This document shows, piece by piece, positions 55,517-64,000 of a stretch of 64,000 bases of DNA. The stretch lies in the NCBI GenBank assembly GCA_963770035.1, contig CAVYON010000038.1:1-64000 (forward strand), given 5' to 3'. The translations under genes were made by a program, and so were the position numbers. This DNA is from Roseiarcus sp963770035. Its GTDB lineage: Bacteria; Pseudomonadota; Alphaproteobacteria; Rhizobiales; Beijerinckiaceae. The stretch's first letter is position 1; every line of letters starts with the position of its first letter. The notes under the pieces were generated by a model. That model was not told the DNA's origin. It was given only the letters and a program-made list of their open reading frames with translations, and made no database searches.

Positions 55517-56730
55517 TGCACGATCGGCATCGCCGCGCGCCAGCCAGTGAATCGGCCGACCGGCTCGGCCTGCGCCACGGCGATCTGGACGAGGTCCCCG
55601 CCTCGCTTCGCCCGCTCCTCGACGAGCAGGGCCTGGGTCTCCAGCGTCACCGCATTGACGACCAGCCGGCCGCCGGGCCGCAGCGCCGCCGCGGCGGCCT
55701 CGATCGCGCCGGGCGCGCTTGCCCCGCCGCCGATGAAGATCGCGTCCGGCGTCCCGAGGTCCCGGAACGCCCGCGGCGCAGTCCCCGTGACGACCTCGAG
55801 CGCCGGGACCCCCAGGTTCAGCGCATTGCGCGCGGCGCGCGCCGCCCGTTCTGGGTTGGCTTCGATCGCGACGGCGCGATTGGCGGGGTCGGCGAGCATC
55901 CATTCGATTGCGATCGAGCCGGAGCCCGCCCCGACGTCCCACAAGGTTTCGCCGCGCCGCGGCGCGAGCGCCGAAAGCGTGACGGCGCGGATGTCGCGCT
56001 TGGTGATCTGGCCGTCATGCTCGAACCAGTCGTCCGGCAGGCCCGGCGCGCGCGGCAGGATTTTGGCGTCGCGGTCGGCGATCACGTCGAGCGCGATGGT
56101 GTTGAGCGCGGCGACATTTTCGAGCGCGAAGCTCTTCGCCTCGCTCGAGCGGATGCGTTCTCGAGGACCGCCCATCGCCTCGCACACGGTCACGCCGGAC
56201 CGCCCCATCCCGCGCGCGGTGAGCAGCGCCGCGAGCTTGGCCGGCGTCGCCTCGTCCCACGAAAGCGCGAGGATGCGCGCTCCCGGCTGCAAATGCGGAA
56301 GGATGGCTTCGAGCGGCCGTCCGTGCAGCGACAGGGCCACGCAGTCCTGCTGGCTCCAGCCGAGCCGGGCGGCGGCCAGCGCGAAGGCGGAGGGCGCGGG
56401 AAGGCAAAGCGTCTCGCCTGGAGAAAAGCGTCGCATCAGCATCGTCCCGACGCCGAAGAAGAAGGGATCGCCGCTCGCCAGCACGCACACCGGCCGCCCG
56501 CGCCGAGCCTCGATCATGTCGAGCGCACCCTCGATCGGCGAGGGCCATGCGAAGGTCTCGGCGGCGAGATCGCCCGCCAGCGCCAGATGGCGCCGGCCGC
56601 CGACGACGAGCTCGGCTTGCGCAAGCAGCGCGCGCGCGGCAGGAGAAAGGCCGTCGATCCCGTCCTCGCCGATCCCGACCACGGCGAGCCATTTGTCGGC
56701 GCGCCGTTCGCCGCGCTGTTCGTCGGTCAT
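55495..56730 (-). CDS. cobL: precorrin-6Y C5,15-methyltransferase (decarboxylating) CobL
   Basis: 411 residues with two fused parts. The N-terminal CbiE-like methylase (VVGIGEDGIDGLSPAARALL, VCVLASGDPFFFGVGTML) methylates C5. The C-terminal CbiT-like part (ITKRDIRAVTLSALAPRRGE, LWDVGAGSGSIAIEWMLADP) methylates C15 and decarboxylates the acetate side chain at C12. ATG 56730 lies only 11 bases from the divergent cobK start. The frame is intact. Confidence 0.95.
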   Translation of the reverse strand: MTDEQRGERRADKWLAVVGIGEDGIDGLSPAARALLAQAELVVGGRRHLALAGDLAAETFAWPSPIEGALDMIEARRGRPVCVLASGDPFFFGVGTMLMRRFSPGETLCLPAPSAFALAAARLGWSQQDCVALSLHGRPLEAILPHLQPGARILALSWDEATPAKLAALLTARGMGRSGVTVCEAMGGPRERIRSSEAKSFALENVAALNTIALDVIADRDAKILPRAPGLPDDWFEHDGQITKRDIRAVTLSALAPRRGETLWDVGAGSGSIAIEWMLADPANRAVAIEANPERAARAARNALNLGVPALEVVTGTAPRAFRDLGTPDAIFIGGGASAPGAIEAAAAALRPGGRLVVNAVTLETQALLVEERAKRGGDLVQIAVAQAEPVGRFTGWRAAMPIVQWRWTRP

Positions 56731-56741
56731 GGAGCCGCCCC

Positions 56742-57464
56742 GTGAAACGCCTTCGCCTGCTCGTTCTCGGCGGCACGACCGAGGCAAGCGCCCTCGCCCG
56801 CCGCCTCGCCGGCGATCCCGCCGTCGAGGCGCTGCTGTCGCTCGCCGGAGCGACCGCGCGTCCGGCGCCCGCGCCGATCCCGCAGCGGATCGGCGGCTTC
56901 GGCGGGGCTTCGGGGTTCGCCAATTTCCTGCGCGCGGAAACGATCGACGCGGTCGTCGACGCGACCCATCCGTTCGCGGCGCGCATGTCGGCGAATGCGG
57001 TCGAAGCCTGCCGGCTGACCGCGACGCCGCTTATCGTCTTCACCCGCCCGCCATGGGCGCGTGAGCCGGACGACCGCTGGACCGATGTCGCGACCATGGA
57101 CGCGGCGGTCGAGGCGCTGGGCGCCGCGCGCAAAACCGTGTTCCTGACGCAAGGGCGGCTGCAGCTCGCCGCCTTCGCCCGCGCGCCGCAGCACCGCTAC
57201 ATCGTGCGGGCGATCGACCGGCCAACCGAAATCGACGCCCTGCCCGACTGCAAGCTCGTGCTCGCCCGCGGTCCCTTCGCGCTCGCCGACGAGCTTCGGC
57301 TGATGCGGACCGAAAAGGTCGAGACGCTGGTCACCAAGAACAGCGGCGGCCGCGCCACCTATCCCAAGATCGAAGCGGCGCGCGCGCTCGGGATCGAGGT
57401 CGTCATGGTCGAGCGGCCGCCAGCTGCCCGCAGCCGAGACGCTGCGACGATCTCGAGGCGGTGA
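56742..57464 (+). CDS. cobK: precorrin-6A reductase CobK
   Basis: About 240 residues. LLVLGGTTEASALARRLAGD is the NADPH-binding start; AVVDATHPFAARMSANAVEA and VTKNSGGRATYPKIEAARAL are diagnostic. A GTG at 56742 follows GGAG at seven bases. The last residues read RSRDAATISRR. A shift near 57420 gives LPAAETL, and a second one gives DDLEAVMDWIARRRF with a TAG at 57491-57493, a better CobK ending, so the true stop is probably 57493 and two small base errors lie near the end. It is the only cob gene on the plus strand in this block. Confidence 0.88.
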   Translation: MKRLRLLVLGGTTEASALARRLAGDPAVEALLSLAGATARPAPAPIPQRIGGFGGASGFANFLRAETIDAVVDATHPFAARMSANAVEACRLTATPLIVFTRPPWAREPDDRWTDVATMDAAVEALGAARKTVFLTQGRLQLAAFARAPQHRYIVRAIDRPTEIDALPDCKLVLARGPFALADELRLMRTEKVETLVTKNSGGRATYPKIEAARALGIEVVMVERPPAARSRDAATISRR

Positions 57465-57582
57465 TGGATTGGATTGCGAGGCGGAGGTTCTAGAGCGTGA
57501 TGCGCTCTGTTCGAACCGCGCCGCAAACCCTCACCCGTCCGCTCGCGCCGCCACCCTCCCCCTGAGGGGGAATGGGGCGCAT

Positions 57583-57727
57583 CCTCCTCCCCCCTTGTGG
57601 GGGAGGATTGAGGAGGGGGGTCGCGCCGTCCGCTTCCGGTTTGCCTTGGCTCAGCTCCGCGCGCGTTCGCAAGGCTAGCGTCGTTGTCGAGGTCCGCGCG
57701 ACCCCCCACCCTGTCCCGCCCCCACCA
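57583..57727. repeat. second copy of the GC-run inverted element
   Basis: Left arm about 57583-57628 and right arm about 57695-57727 repeat the layout of 22351-22480 (CCCCCTTGTGGGGGAGG ... GCGCGACCCCCCACCC). The whole gap 57494-57834 holds only such repeats and no gene. Confidence 0.7.
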
Positions 57728-57834
57728 TAGGGCGTTCGGAAGGACGCCCGTCTCGCGACGGGCTATGTGGGGCGGTGACGCAAACCGCCTGCGTCGAGTC
57801 AACGAAACCGGAACGGGCGCCAGCGCTTCCCCTC

Positions 57835-58593
57835 TCATCCCGCCGATCCATAGCTGCGGGGGGTCAGCATCCAGGGGCGAGCGCCGGCGCGTTCGACGTA
57901 GCGGGTCTCGGTCGAGCCGACGATGACCAGCGTCGCCATGTCGACAAGGCTCAGGTCCGCTTCGCCGAGCGTGGTCAGGGTGAGCTGCTCGTCGGGCCGC
58001 CCGCAGGCGCGGGCGAAGGCGACGGCGGTCGAGGGGGCCTTAAGCCGGCGCAGCAGGTCGAACGCCTCGACGATGCGCGTCGGCCGGGCTTTTGAGGCCG
58101 GATTGAAGAGCGCGATGACGAAGTCGCCTTCGGCCGCTGCGGTCAGCCGCCGTTCGACGACGTCCCAGGGCTTGAGATTGTCCGACAGCGAGATGGCGCA
58201 GAAATCGTGGCCGAGCGGGGCGCCGAGCCGGGCCGCCGCGGCCTGCATGGCGGAGACGCCCGGCGTCACGCTCACATCGAGGGCGCGCCATTCGGGCTTC
58301 TCGGCGATCGCCTCGAGCACCGCCGCCGCCATCGCGAACACGCCCGGATCGCCGCCCGAGACCACCGCAACCGCGCGTCCCTCCGTCGCCAGTCGCAAGG
58401 CGAGCCGCGCCCGGTCGAGTTCAAGGCGATTGTCGCTCGCATGCGGGGTCTGGTCGGATCTCAGCGCCAGGCGGGCAAGATAGGCCGCGTAGCCGACCAC
58501 GTCGGACGCGGCGCCGATCTCGTGCGCCGCTTCGGGCGTCATCCATTCGGCCGGCCCCGGCCCGAGTCCGACGATCGCCAGGCGCCCGGTCAC
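57835..58593 (-). CDS. cobJ: precorrin-3B C17-methyltransferase CobJ
   Basis: 252 residues. LAIVGLGPGPAEWMTPEAAH, AVVSGGDPGVFAMAAAVLEA, VTPGVSAMQAAAARLGAPLG and FCAISLSDNLKPWDVVERRL identify CobJ, which methylates C17 and drives ring contraction. The GTG at 58591-58593 overlaps the cobI stop. It is the last gene of cobN-G-H-I-J. Confidence 0.95.
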   Translation of the reverse strand: MTGRLAIVGLGPGPAEWMTPEAAHEIGAASDVVGYAAYLARLALRSDQTPHASDNRLELDRARLALRLATEGRAVAVVSGGDPGVFAMAAAVLEAIAEKPEWRALDVSVTPGVSAMQAAAARLGAPLGHDFCAISLSDNLKPWDVVERRLTAAAEGDFVIALFNPASKARPTRIVEAFDLLRRLKAPSTAVAFARACGRPDEQLTLTTLGEADLSLVDMATLVIVGSTETRYVERAGARPWMLTPRSYGSAG

Positions 58594-59318
58594 GGCCGCC
58601 GCCCGTTTCCGGGAACGAGGATCATCGAAAAATAGGGCGCCGGCGCATCGTCCTTCTCGGCCAGGGCCATCACCCGCTCGTTCGCCATGGTCGCGCGTTC
58701 GACATAGATCGCCCGGTCGGCCATGCCGGCCAGCGCCAGAGCTTCTCGAGCGCGGGCGAAGTTGCGACCGATCTTCATGATCACGGCGGCGTCGGCGAGC
58801 GCGAGGCGGCGGACGAGTTCCTCGCAGGGCAAAGTCGCCGGCAAGACGACGAGCGAATCGTCGCCCCAGGTCATCGGCGTTTCGGCCGCGCCCCAGCCGC
58901 CGCAGATCGACGACACGCCCGGCACGATCGTCACGGCGAAGCGTTCGCGCAGGCGGGTGAAAAGATGCATGAAGGAGCCGTAGAAGAGCGGGTCGCCCTC
59001 GCTGAGCAGCGCCACGTCCCGCCCGGCTTCCAGATGAGCCCCGATCGCCTCCGCGCTCTCGGCGTAGAAGGCGGCGAGCGCCTCGCGATAGGGCGAATCG
59101 CCGAAATGCGACTCGGTCGTCATCGGATAATAGAGCGGCAGCTCGACATGGGCGGGTTTGAGCCAGCGGTCGACGATGCCGCGCGCATTGCCGCGCCGCC
59201 CCGCCTTGGCGAAGAAAGCGACGACCGGCGCCTCGGCGATCACGCGGGTCGCCTTGACGGTCAGCAGCTCCGGGTCGCCAGGGCCGATGCCCACGCCGTA
59301 GAGGGTTCCCGCGCTCAT
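58590..59318 (-). CDS. cobI: precorrin-2 C20-methyltransferase CobI
   Basis: 242 residues. LYGVGIGPGDPELLTVKATR, YYPMTTESHFGDSPYREALA, LLSEGDPLFYGSFMHLFTRL and VPGVSSICGGWGAAETPMTW are CobI signatures. It methylates C20 of precorrin-2, the first committed step. The ATG at 59318 overlaps the cobH stop and the stop overlaps cobJ. Confidence 0.95.
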   Translation of the reverse strand: MSAGTLYGVGIGPGDPELLTVKATRVIAEAPVVAFFAKAGRRGNARGIVDRWLKPAHVELPLYYPMTTESHFGDSPYREALAAFYAESAEAIGAHLEAGRDVALLSEGDPLFYGSFMHLFTRLRERFAVTIVPGVSSICGGWGAAETPMTWGDDSLVVLPATLPCEELVRRLALADAAVIMKIGRNFARAREALALAGMADRAIYVERATMANERVMALAEKDDAPAPYFSMILVPGNGRRP

Positions 59319-59944
59319 TCCGCCTCGCTTGCGAGCGCATTGACCGCCGCCGCAGCCATGGCGCTGCCGCCTTTGCGGCCGCGCACCACGATCGCCGGCA
59401 GTCCGCTCGCGATCAACGCCTCCTTCGATTCGGCCGCGCCGACGAAGCCGACCGGCATGCCGATGACGACGGCCGGCCGCGGCGCGCCGGCCGCGATCAG
59501 TTCGATGAGGCGGAAAAGCGCGGTCGGCGCGTTGCCAATCGCCACGACTGCGCCGCCGAGCCGCGGCAGCCAGAGGTCGATTGCCGCCGCTGTGCGGGTC
59601 GTGCCGAGCCTTTGCGCCAGTCCCGGCGTCGCCGGATCGGCAAGCGTGCAGACGACGTCGTTCGCCGCCGGGAGCCGCGCCCGCGTGACCCCCTCGGCCA
59701 CCATCCGCGCGTCGCAGAAAATCGGCGCGCCCGCTTTCAGCGCCCGTTCGGCCGCCTCCGCCGCGCCGGTGGTGAAGACGAGATCGTCCGCCGCCTCGAC
59801 CATGCCGCAGGCGTGGATGACGCGCACCGCGATCCTTTCCTCGAGCGGCGAGAAGCGGGAAAGCTTTGCCTCCGCGCGAATGATGGCGAAGGAGCGCCGG
59901 TAGATCGCCGCGCCGTCCTTTTCGTAAGCGTAGGCCTGGGTCAC
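59315..59944 (-). CDS. cobH: precorrin-8X methylmutase CobH
   Basis: 209 residues. AYEKDGAAIYRRSFAIIRAE, AVRVIHACGMVEAADDLVFT (catalytic His in the IHACGM motif) and GAPIFCDARMVAEGVTRARL define CobH, which moves the C11 methyl to C12 to give hydrogenobyrinate. I choose GTG 59944 because it overlaps the cobG TGA by four bases, like every other junction in this operon; ATG 59968 in the same frame is the alternative. Confidence 0.93.
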   Translation of the reverse strand: MTQAYAYEKDGAAIYRRSFAIIRAEAKLSRFSPLEERIAVRVIHACGMVEAADDLVFTTGAAEAAERALKAGAPIFCDARMVAEGVTRARLPAANDVVCTLADPATPGLAQRLGTTRTAAAIDLWLPRLGGAVVAIGNAPTALFRLIELIAAGAPRPAVVIGMPVGFVGAAESKEALIASGLPAIVVRGRKGGSAMAAAAVNALASEAE

Positions 59945-61242
59945 GCCGGCGGCCTCGGCGCAAACCATCGTGCGCCCTGGCCCTTTAGCAGCGCGTCGAT
60001 CGCGAAGCCCGCAAGACCGGTCTGAGCCGGATCGTCGGTAGCCCGGCCGGCCACGACGAGATCGTACCCTGCCTCGGTCGCGACCAGCGTGACGGCTGTC
60101 GGGATCGGGCGCGCGCAGCCCTTGGCGCAGCCGCTGACATGCAGAATCACACCCTCACCGGCGGGCAGGAGAGCCGCCCAGCGCGACGCGTCTTCACGCA
60201 GTCCGTGGACGCCGTGCAGGCAGGCGGGCGCGCCGGGACACGAGGCGACGCGCAGCCGGCTGTCGCCGGCGTCGAGGATGAAGCCGAGCTTGACCGCCTC
60301 CTTGACCAGCGACGCCGCGCCGCGCGGCGTGACGCCGGTGAAGAACAGGGTCCGCCACGGCGCCAGCCGCAGCCCGTCGGCGCCGGCGCGATGGGCGTGG
60401 CCAATCAGCTCGGAAAAGACGGCGGAATCCATGTCGCCGAACGGCGCCGCGACGCCGACGACGATCGTCTTGCGGTAGGCGTGCGCCCCGAGCGCCTCGG
60501 CGAGCCGGGCAGGCGTCGAGGCGCGCGGATAGGGAACCGCGTCGAAGCCCGCCTCGTTGAAGACCGCGTCGGCGCCGAGGCGCCCGACGATCGCCCGCAT
60601 CCGCCGCGGCGCGTCGTCGCCCGATCCGGCCAGCGCAAGAAAAGCGCGAGCGAGCCGGGCGGCCGCCGACCCGATTTCGTCGGCGGCCGAGATCGCCGCC
60701 CAGGTGTCGTCGCCGCTGAGGTAAACGGCGAAGGCCTGCTCGTCCGCCTCGAACGTCCCCTCGAAGCGGATGTCGGCGTCGACGTCGGCGAGCGGCAGAC
60801 GGCCGCGGGCGTCGAGCACGTAGCCGAATTTGGGCGGAAGCGGGCGGAGACTCGCGTCCTCGGCGAGACGCCGTTCAAGCGCGGCGACGCTCGGGGCGAG
60901 GTCGAAGGCTGCGTCCTGGTCGATGTCGCTCAAGGGGCTGGCGATGATATTGCGTAGTCGCTCGACGTCCGGGTCGGCGTCGATCAATCCGACCGCGGCA
61001 AGACGCCGATGCAGGTCGGCGAGCGTCGCCTTGCTGACTCCGCGGATCTGCAGGTTGGCGCGCGCCGAGAGCGCCAGCACGCCGTTGCCGCAGGCGCGCG
61101 CGGCCGCCGCGATGGTGGCCGCCTGATCGAGCGTGAGCCGGCCGCCCGATGCCCGGACCCGCGCGATCAGCCCGTCGCCGGTTTCCATCGGTCTCAGGAC
61201 GCCGGGACACCAACCTTTCCGCCGGGGCGCGATCGTGGTCAT
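59941..61242 (-). CDS. cobG: precorrin-3B synthase CobG
   Basis: 433 residues of the nitrite/sulfite-reductase-like family. GWCPGVLRPMETGDGLIARV opens the protein, LALSARANLQIRGVS is the half-domain motif, and the Fe4S4 cysteines are in ASCPGAPACLHGVHG and HVSGCAKGCARP. It hydroxylates C20 with molecular oxygen, so its presence marks the aerobic pathway. Start and stop overlap its neighbours. Confidence 0.94.
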   Translation of the reverse strand: MTTIAPRRKGWCPGVLRPMETGDGLIARVRASGGRLTLDQAATIAAAARACGNGVLALSARANLQIRGVSKATLADLHRRLAAVGLIDADPDVERLRNIIASPLSDIDQDAAFDLAPSVAALERRLAEDASLRPLPPKFGYVLDARGRLPLADVDADIRFEGTFEADEQAFAVYLSGDDTWAAISAADEIGSAAARLARAFLALAGSGDDAPRRMRAIVGRLGADAVFNEAGFDAVPYPRASTPARLAEALGAHAYRKTIVVGVAAPFGDMDSAVFSELIGHAHRAGADGLRLAPWRTLFFTGVTPRGAASLVKEAVKLGFILDAGDSRLRVASCPGAPACLHGVHGLREDASRWAALLPAGEGVILHVSGCAKGCARPIPTAVTLVATEAGYDLVVAGRATDDPAQTGLAGFAIDALLKGQGARWFAPRPPA

Positions 61243-64000
61243 GCCGCCTCCTTCGCGAGCGTTTCCAGAATGCTTGTGGTCGAATTTCGCCGGGAACGCC
61301 AGAAGCCGCGTTGTTCTGCGTCAACAAAGACCCGCGCCATATGTCGCACCGCCGGCCGATTGGCCTCGATGAGGAACGCCCGGACCGCGTCGTCGCCGAG
61401 CGTGGCGTCGAACATGAGATCGAACTGCTCGCTGCGAACCGCGTCGGTCAGCGCGGCGAAAGCGTAGAGATTGTCGAGCGACTGGGCGATCTCGGCCGCG
61501 CCGCGGTGGCCGTGCCGCATTTGGCCCGCGAGCCAGCGCGGATTGGCGGCGCGCCCGCGCACCGAGCGCGCGATCTCCTGCTCGAGCCGGCGGACCTTTG
61601 GCGCCCCGGCACGGCTGGAATTGAGATGATAGAGCGCCGGCCGGGCCCCGACCCGCTCGGCCGCGGCGGCGAAGCCGCCCTCGTGCTCGGAGACGGCGTC
61701 GGCGTCGAGCGCGTCCTGACCCGGCAGGTCCTGGACATGGACGAAGAGCTCGGCGCCGGCGACGCGGTCGCGGAAGGCGGAAGCCGCCTCCCGGCCTTCG
61801 CCTTCGCTGTCATAGGCGTGGCTGGTGGCGGCGAGGTAAGCCTCCGCCAGTTCCGCGCGCTCGCTCCAGGCGCCTTCGGCGATCCGGCGTCCGAGGCCGA
61901 CGCCGTAAGCGCCGGGGGCCGCGCCGAAGACGCGCGCGAGCGCGGCGCCGGCAAAGGTGACGAGCGGGTTGTCGTCCTCGCTCTCCTCGAGCGCGGCGAC
62001 GGCGCGGACCGCGGCGGAATAGAGCGCGATCTGGCTCGGAAAGACGTCGCGGAAAAGTCCGGAGATGCGCAGGGTCGCGTCGACCCGCGGCCGCCCGAGC
62101 ATGGCGAGCGGCAGGATCTCGAACCCGTTAACGCGATTCGACGCGACGTCCCAGGTCGGCCGGCAGCCGATCAGCGCGAACGCTTGCGCGAGATCGTCGC
62201 CGCCGGTGCGCATGGTGGCCGAACCCCAGAGGTCGAGCACGATCCGCTTCGGCCAGTCGCCGTAATCTTGGGCGTAGCGGGCGAGCACCTCGTCGGCCGC
62301 CCGCCGGCCGATCTCCCAGGCGTTGCGGGTCGGGACCGAACGCGGATCGACGGCGTAGAGGTTGCGGCCGGTCGGCAACACGTCGAGCCGCCCGCGCGCC
62401 GGCGCCCCCGCCGGCCCCGGCGGCAGGAAGCGCCCGGCGAGCGCGGTCAGGAGGCCGAGCGACTCCGCGGCGCCGCAGGCCGCGACCCGATCGGCGAGGA
62501 ACTCGGCGGTCGTCGCGTCAAGCGCAAGTTCGCTGGCGAAGCCGTCCGCGCGCTCCGGCGAGCGGCCGAACACATGCAGGCCGTCGCCGACGCGCATGTC
62601 CTTGAGGTCGCAGAGCCAGGCGTCGAGGGCGGCGAGCGCCTCCTCCGGCGCCTTCCCCTCCGCAGCGCATTCCGCGATGAGGCCGGTGGCGCGACCGCGT
62701 TCGAGGATCAGCGAAGCGATGGCGCGGGCGCGGCGCGGGTCGAGCCCCTGCGCCTCGGCATATTCGTCGTAGAGCGCTTCGAGCTCGAGCGCCGCCCCGT
62801 GCGAACCGGCGGCGATCAGCGGCGGCGTCAGATGGCCGACGGTTGCCGCCCCGATGCGCCGCTTGGCCTGCGCCGCCTCGCCCGGATTGTTGACGATGAA
62901 GGGATAGACGACCGGCGTCGGGCCGAGGAGGATTTCGGGCGCGCAGCTTTCCGTCAGCGCGACCGCCTTGCCCGGCAGCCATTCGAGCGTCCCGTGCGCG
63001 CCGAGCTGGATCAGCGCGTCGACCCGCTCCTTGACGGTCAGCCAGAAATGAAACGCCGCATAGCCGTGGCGAGGCGGGAGGCTCAGGTCGTGATAGTCGC
63101 CCTTGCGGCTCGCCGCGTCGCCGCGGTCGGGCTGAACGGCGACGACGAGCCGGCCGAGCCGCACAAAGCGGAAGCGGAACGCGCCGTCGACGCAGGCCGG
63201 ATCGGCGGCGGGATCGCCCCAGGCGGCCTCGATCGCCGCGCGAAAGGCGCTTGGCGTCGCGGCGAGCGCCGCCTCGTAGTCCGGTAGCGTCAGGACGGGC
63301 TCGATCGGCCCCTCGGCCAGCGCGGCGATCAGCGAAGCGGCGTCGCAGTCCGCGACGTCGTAGCCGGCCGCAGCGAGGATCTCGGCGATCGCGGCGGCGC
63401 TCGCCGGCGTGTCGAGGCCGACGGCGTAGCCGGTGCGGCCGCCCCGCGCCGGGTAGTCGGGCAAGACGCAGGCGAGCCGCTTCTCCGCCGCGGGCTTGCG
63501 CCTCAGCGCCGTCCAGCGCGCCGCCAGATCGGCGACGAAGGCGACGCGGTCGGCGAGCGGCCGGTGCGCGACCGCGTTGAACTCGGTCGCCGCGTCGCGC
63601 GGATCGGCCGCCTTGAACGACACGGCCCGGGTCAGGATGCGGCCGTCGATCTCGGGCAGGGCGACGTGCATGGCGAGGTCCGCCGGGCCGAGGCCGCGCG
63701 GATTGGCGCGCCAGGCCTCCTCGGCGCTGCCGGCGAGCACGACCTGAAGCACCGGCGCGTCGGCGGCGTCGAGGACGGTTCCGTCGCCCTCGTCGAGCCG
63801 GGCGGAAAAGGCGGTCGCGTTGAGAACGATGTCGAAGGGCTCGGCCGCGATCAGGGCAGCCAGCGGCGCGACCGCCGCCTCGTCCTTGAGGCTCGTCACA
63901 TAGACCGCCGTCGTCGCGAAGCCCCGCCCGGCGAGCGCCTCGGCCAGGGCCTCGATCGGCGCGCAATCGTCGGCGAGATAGTGCGAGCGGTAGAAGACGA
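61239..64000 (-). CDS. cobN: aerobic cobaltochelatase subunit CobN, N-terminus beyond the window
   Basis: The last 920 or so residues of the large CobN subunit, which with CobS and CobT inserts cobalt into hydrogenobyrinate a,c-diamide using ATP. The frame is open to the window edge (FYRSHYLADDCAPIEALAEA at the cut). LIQLGAHGTLEWLPGKAVAL, the His/Glu chelatase site, PFIVNNPGEAAQAKRRIGAA, RIVLDLWGSATMRTGGDDLA and ARNPRWLAGQMRHGHRGAAE (approximate, near the C-terminus) are typical. The stop overlaps the cobG start. No break is seen in the visible part. Confidence 0.95.
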   Translation of the reverse strand, partial: VFYRSHYLADDCAPIEALAEALAGRGFATTAVYVTSLKDEAAVAPLAALIAAEPFDIVLNATAFSARLDEGDGTVLDAADAPVLQVVLAGSAEEAWRANPRGLGPADLAMHVALPEIDGRILTRAVSFKAADPRDAATEFNAVAHRPLADRVAFVADLAARWTALRRKPAAEKRLACVLPDYPARGGRTGYAVGLDTPASAAAIAEILAAAGYDVADCDAASLIAALAEGPIEPVLTLPDYEAALAATPSAFRAAIEAAWGDPAADPACVDGAFRFRFVRLGRLVVAVQPDRGDAASRKGDYHDLSLPPRHGYAAFHFWLTVKERVDALIQLGAHGTLEWLPGKAVALTESCAPEILLGPTPVVYPFIVNNPGEAAQAKRRIGAATVGHLTPPLIAAGSHGAALELEALYDEYAEAQGLDPRRARAIASLILERGRATGLIAECAAEGKAPEEALAALDAWLCDLKDMRVGDGLHVFGRSPERADGFASELALDATTAEFLADRVAACGAAESLGLLTALAGRFLPPGPAGAPARGRLDVLPTGRNLYAVDPRSVPTRNAWEIGRRAADEVLARYAQDYGDWPKRIVLDLWGSATMRTGGDDLAQAFALIGCRPTWDVASNRVNGFEILPLAMLGRPRVDATLRISGLFRDVFPSQIALYSAAVRAVAALEESEDDNPLVTFAGAALARVFGAAPGAYGVGLGRRIAEGAWSERAELAEAYLAATSHAYDSEGEGREAASAFRDRVAGAELFVHVQDLPGQDALDADAVSEHEGGFAAAAERVGARPALYHLNSSRAGAPKVRRLEQEIARSVRGRAANPRWLAGQMRHGHRGAAEIAQSLDNLYAFAALTDAVRSEQFDLMFDATLGDDAVRAFLIEANRPAVRHMARVFVDAEQRGFWRSRRNSTTSILETLAKEAA

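Noticed and set aside
57494..57834. Cobalamin riboswitch near the cob genes
   Set aside because: The gap holds only GC-rich repeats. I could not find the B12-box core there or upstream of cbiD. One could lie upstream of cobN, outside the window.

Overview
The window is high-GC DNA (roughly two thirds G+C by eye) from an alphaproteobacterium, most likely of the order Hyphomicrobiales (Rhizobiales). The evidence is the aerobic cobalamin genes cobN/G/H/I/J/K/L/E/M, a branched-chain-type ABC transporter with fused permease and ATPase, an alphaproteobacterial variant of the PEP-CTERM anchor, and several families of GC-rich palindromic intergenic repeats. I cannot name the genus.

Layout. 0.5-3.2 kb: yqgE, an AT-rich RDD-family membrane protein and a PEP-CTERM protein, all on the minus strand. 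3.4-21.7 kb: a catabolic block that resembles the p-hydroxycinnamate (coumarate/ferulate) 'cou' systems. It holds a divergent MarR regulator, a five-component Liv-type ABC transporter, a crotonase-family hydratase, feruloyl-CoA synthase, an amidohydrolase, two alpha/beta hydrolases, a zinc-type oxidoreductase, a hydratase/3-hydroxyacyl-CoA dehydrogenase fusion and a thiolase. A Phd/PIN toxin-antitoxin pair sits inside it and msrA faces the other way. 22-30.5 kb: a small His/Cys-rich exported peptide, a DUF559 pseudogene between inverted repeats, then pbpC and an alpha-2-macroglobulin gene, a known periplasmic pair. 30.5-36 kb: vapBC, a peptidoglycan-binding protein with a protease-like domain, cdh, serB, miaA and a DUF4239 membrane protein. 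36.7-46.9 kb: a sugar-type ABC transporter (permease, ATPase, divergent binding protein) with an epimerase, an IS630 element, a helix-turn-helix gene with 52-residue tandem repeats, a DUF1015 gene, an ISAzo13 remnant, a Gfo/Idh/MocA oxidoreductase and a lipoprotein. 47-54.3 kb: ligA, cbiD, a lipoprotein cytochrome c, a Crp/Fnr regulator and an IS110/IS1111-type element. 54.3-64 kb: corrin ring synthesis, cobM-cobE-cobL (minus), cobK (plus) and cobJ-cobI-cobH-cobG-cobN (minus). cobN runs off the window.

How the genes work together. The first block can import an aromatic acid, activate it to a CoA thioester, hydrate and oxidise the side chain, and release acetyl-CoA, under a CoA-responsive MarR repressor. 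This is inference from gene content. The cob block converts precorrin-2 to hydrogenobyrinate and inserts cobalt by the aerobic route, with a CbiD-type C1 methyltransferase in place of an obvious CobF.

Data quality. At least eighteen genes, many of them housekeeping, carry one or more single-base frame breaks. This looks like residual assembly error rather than biological decay. For those genes I give the full span of the reconstructed gene and note the approximate break.
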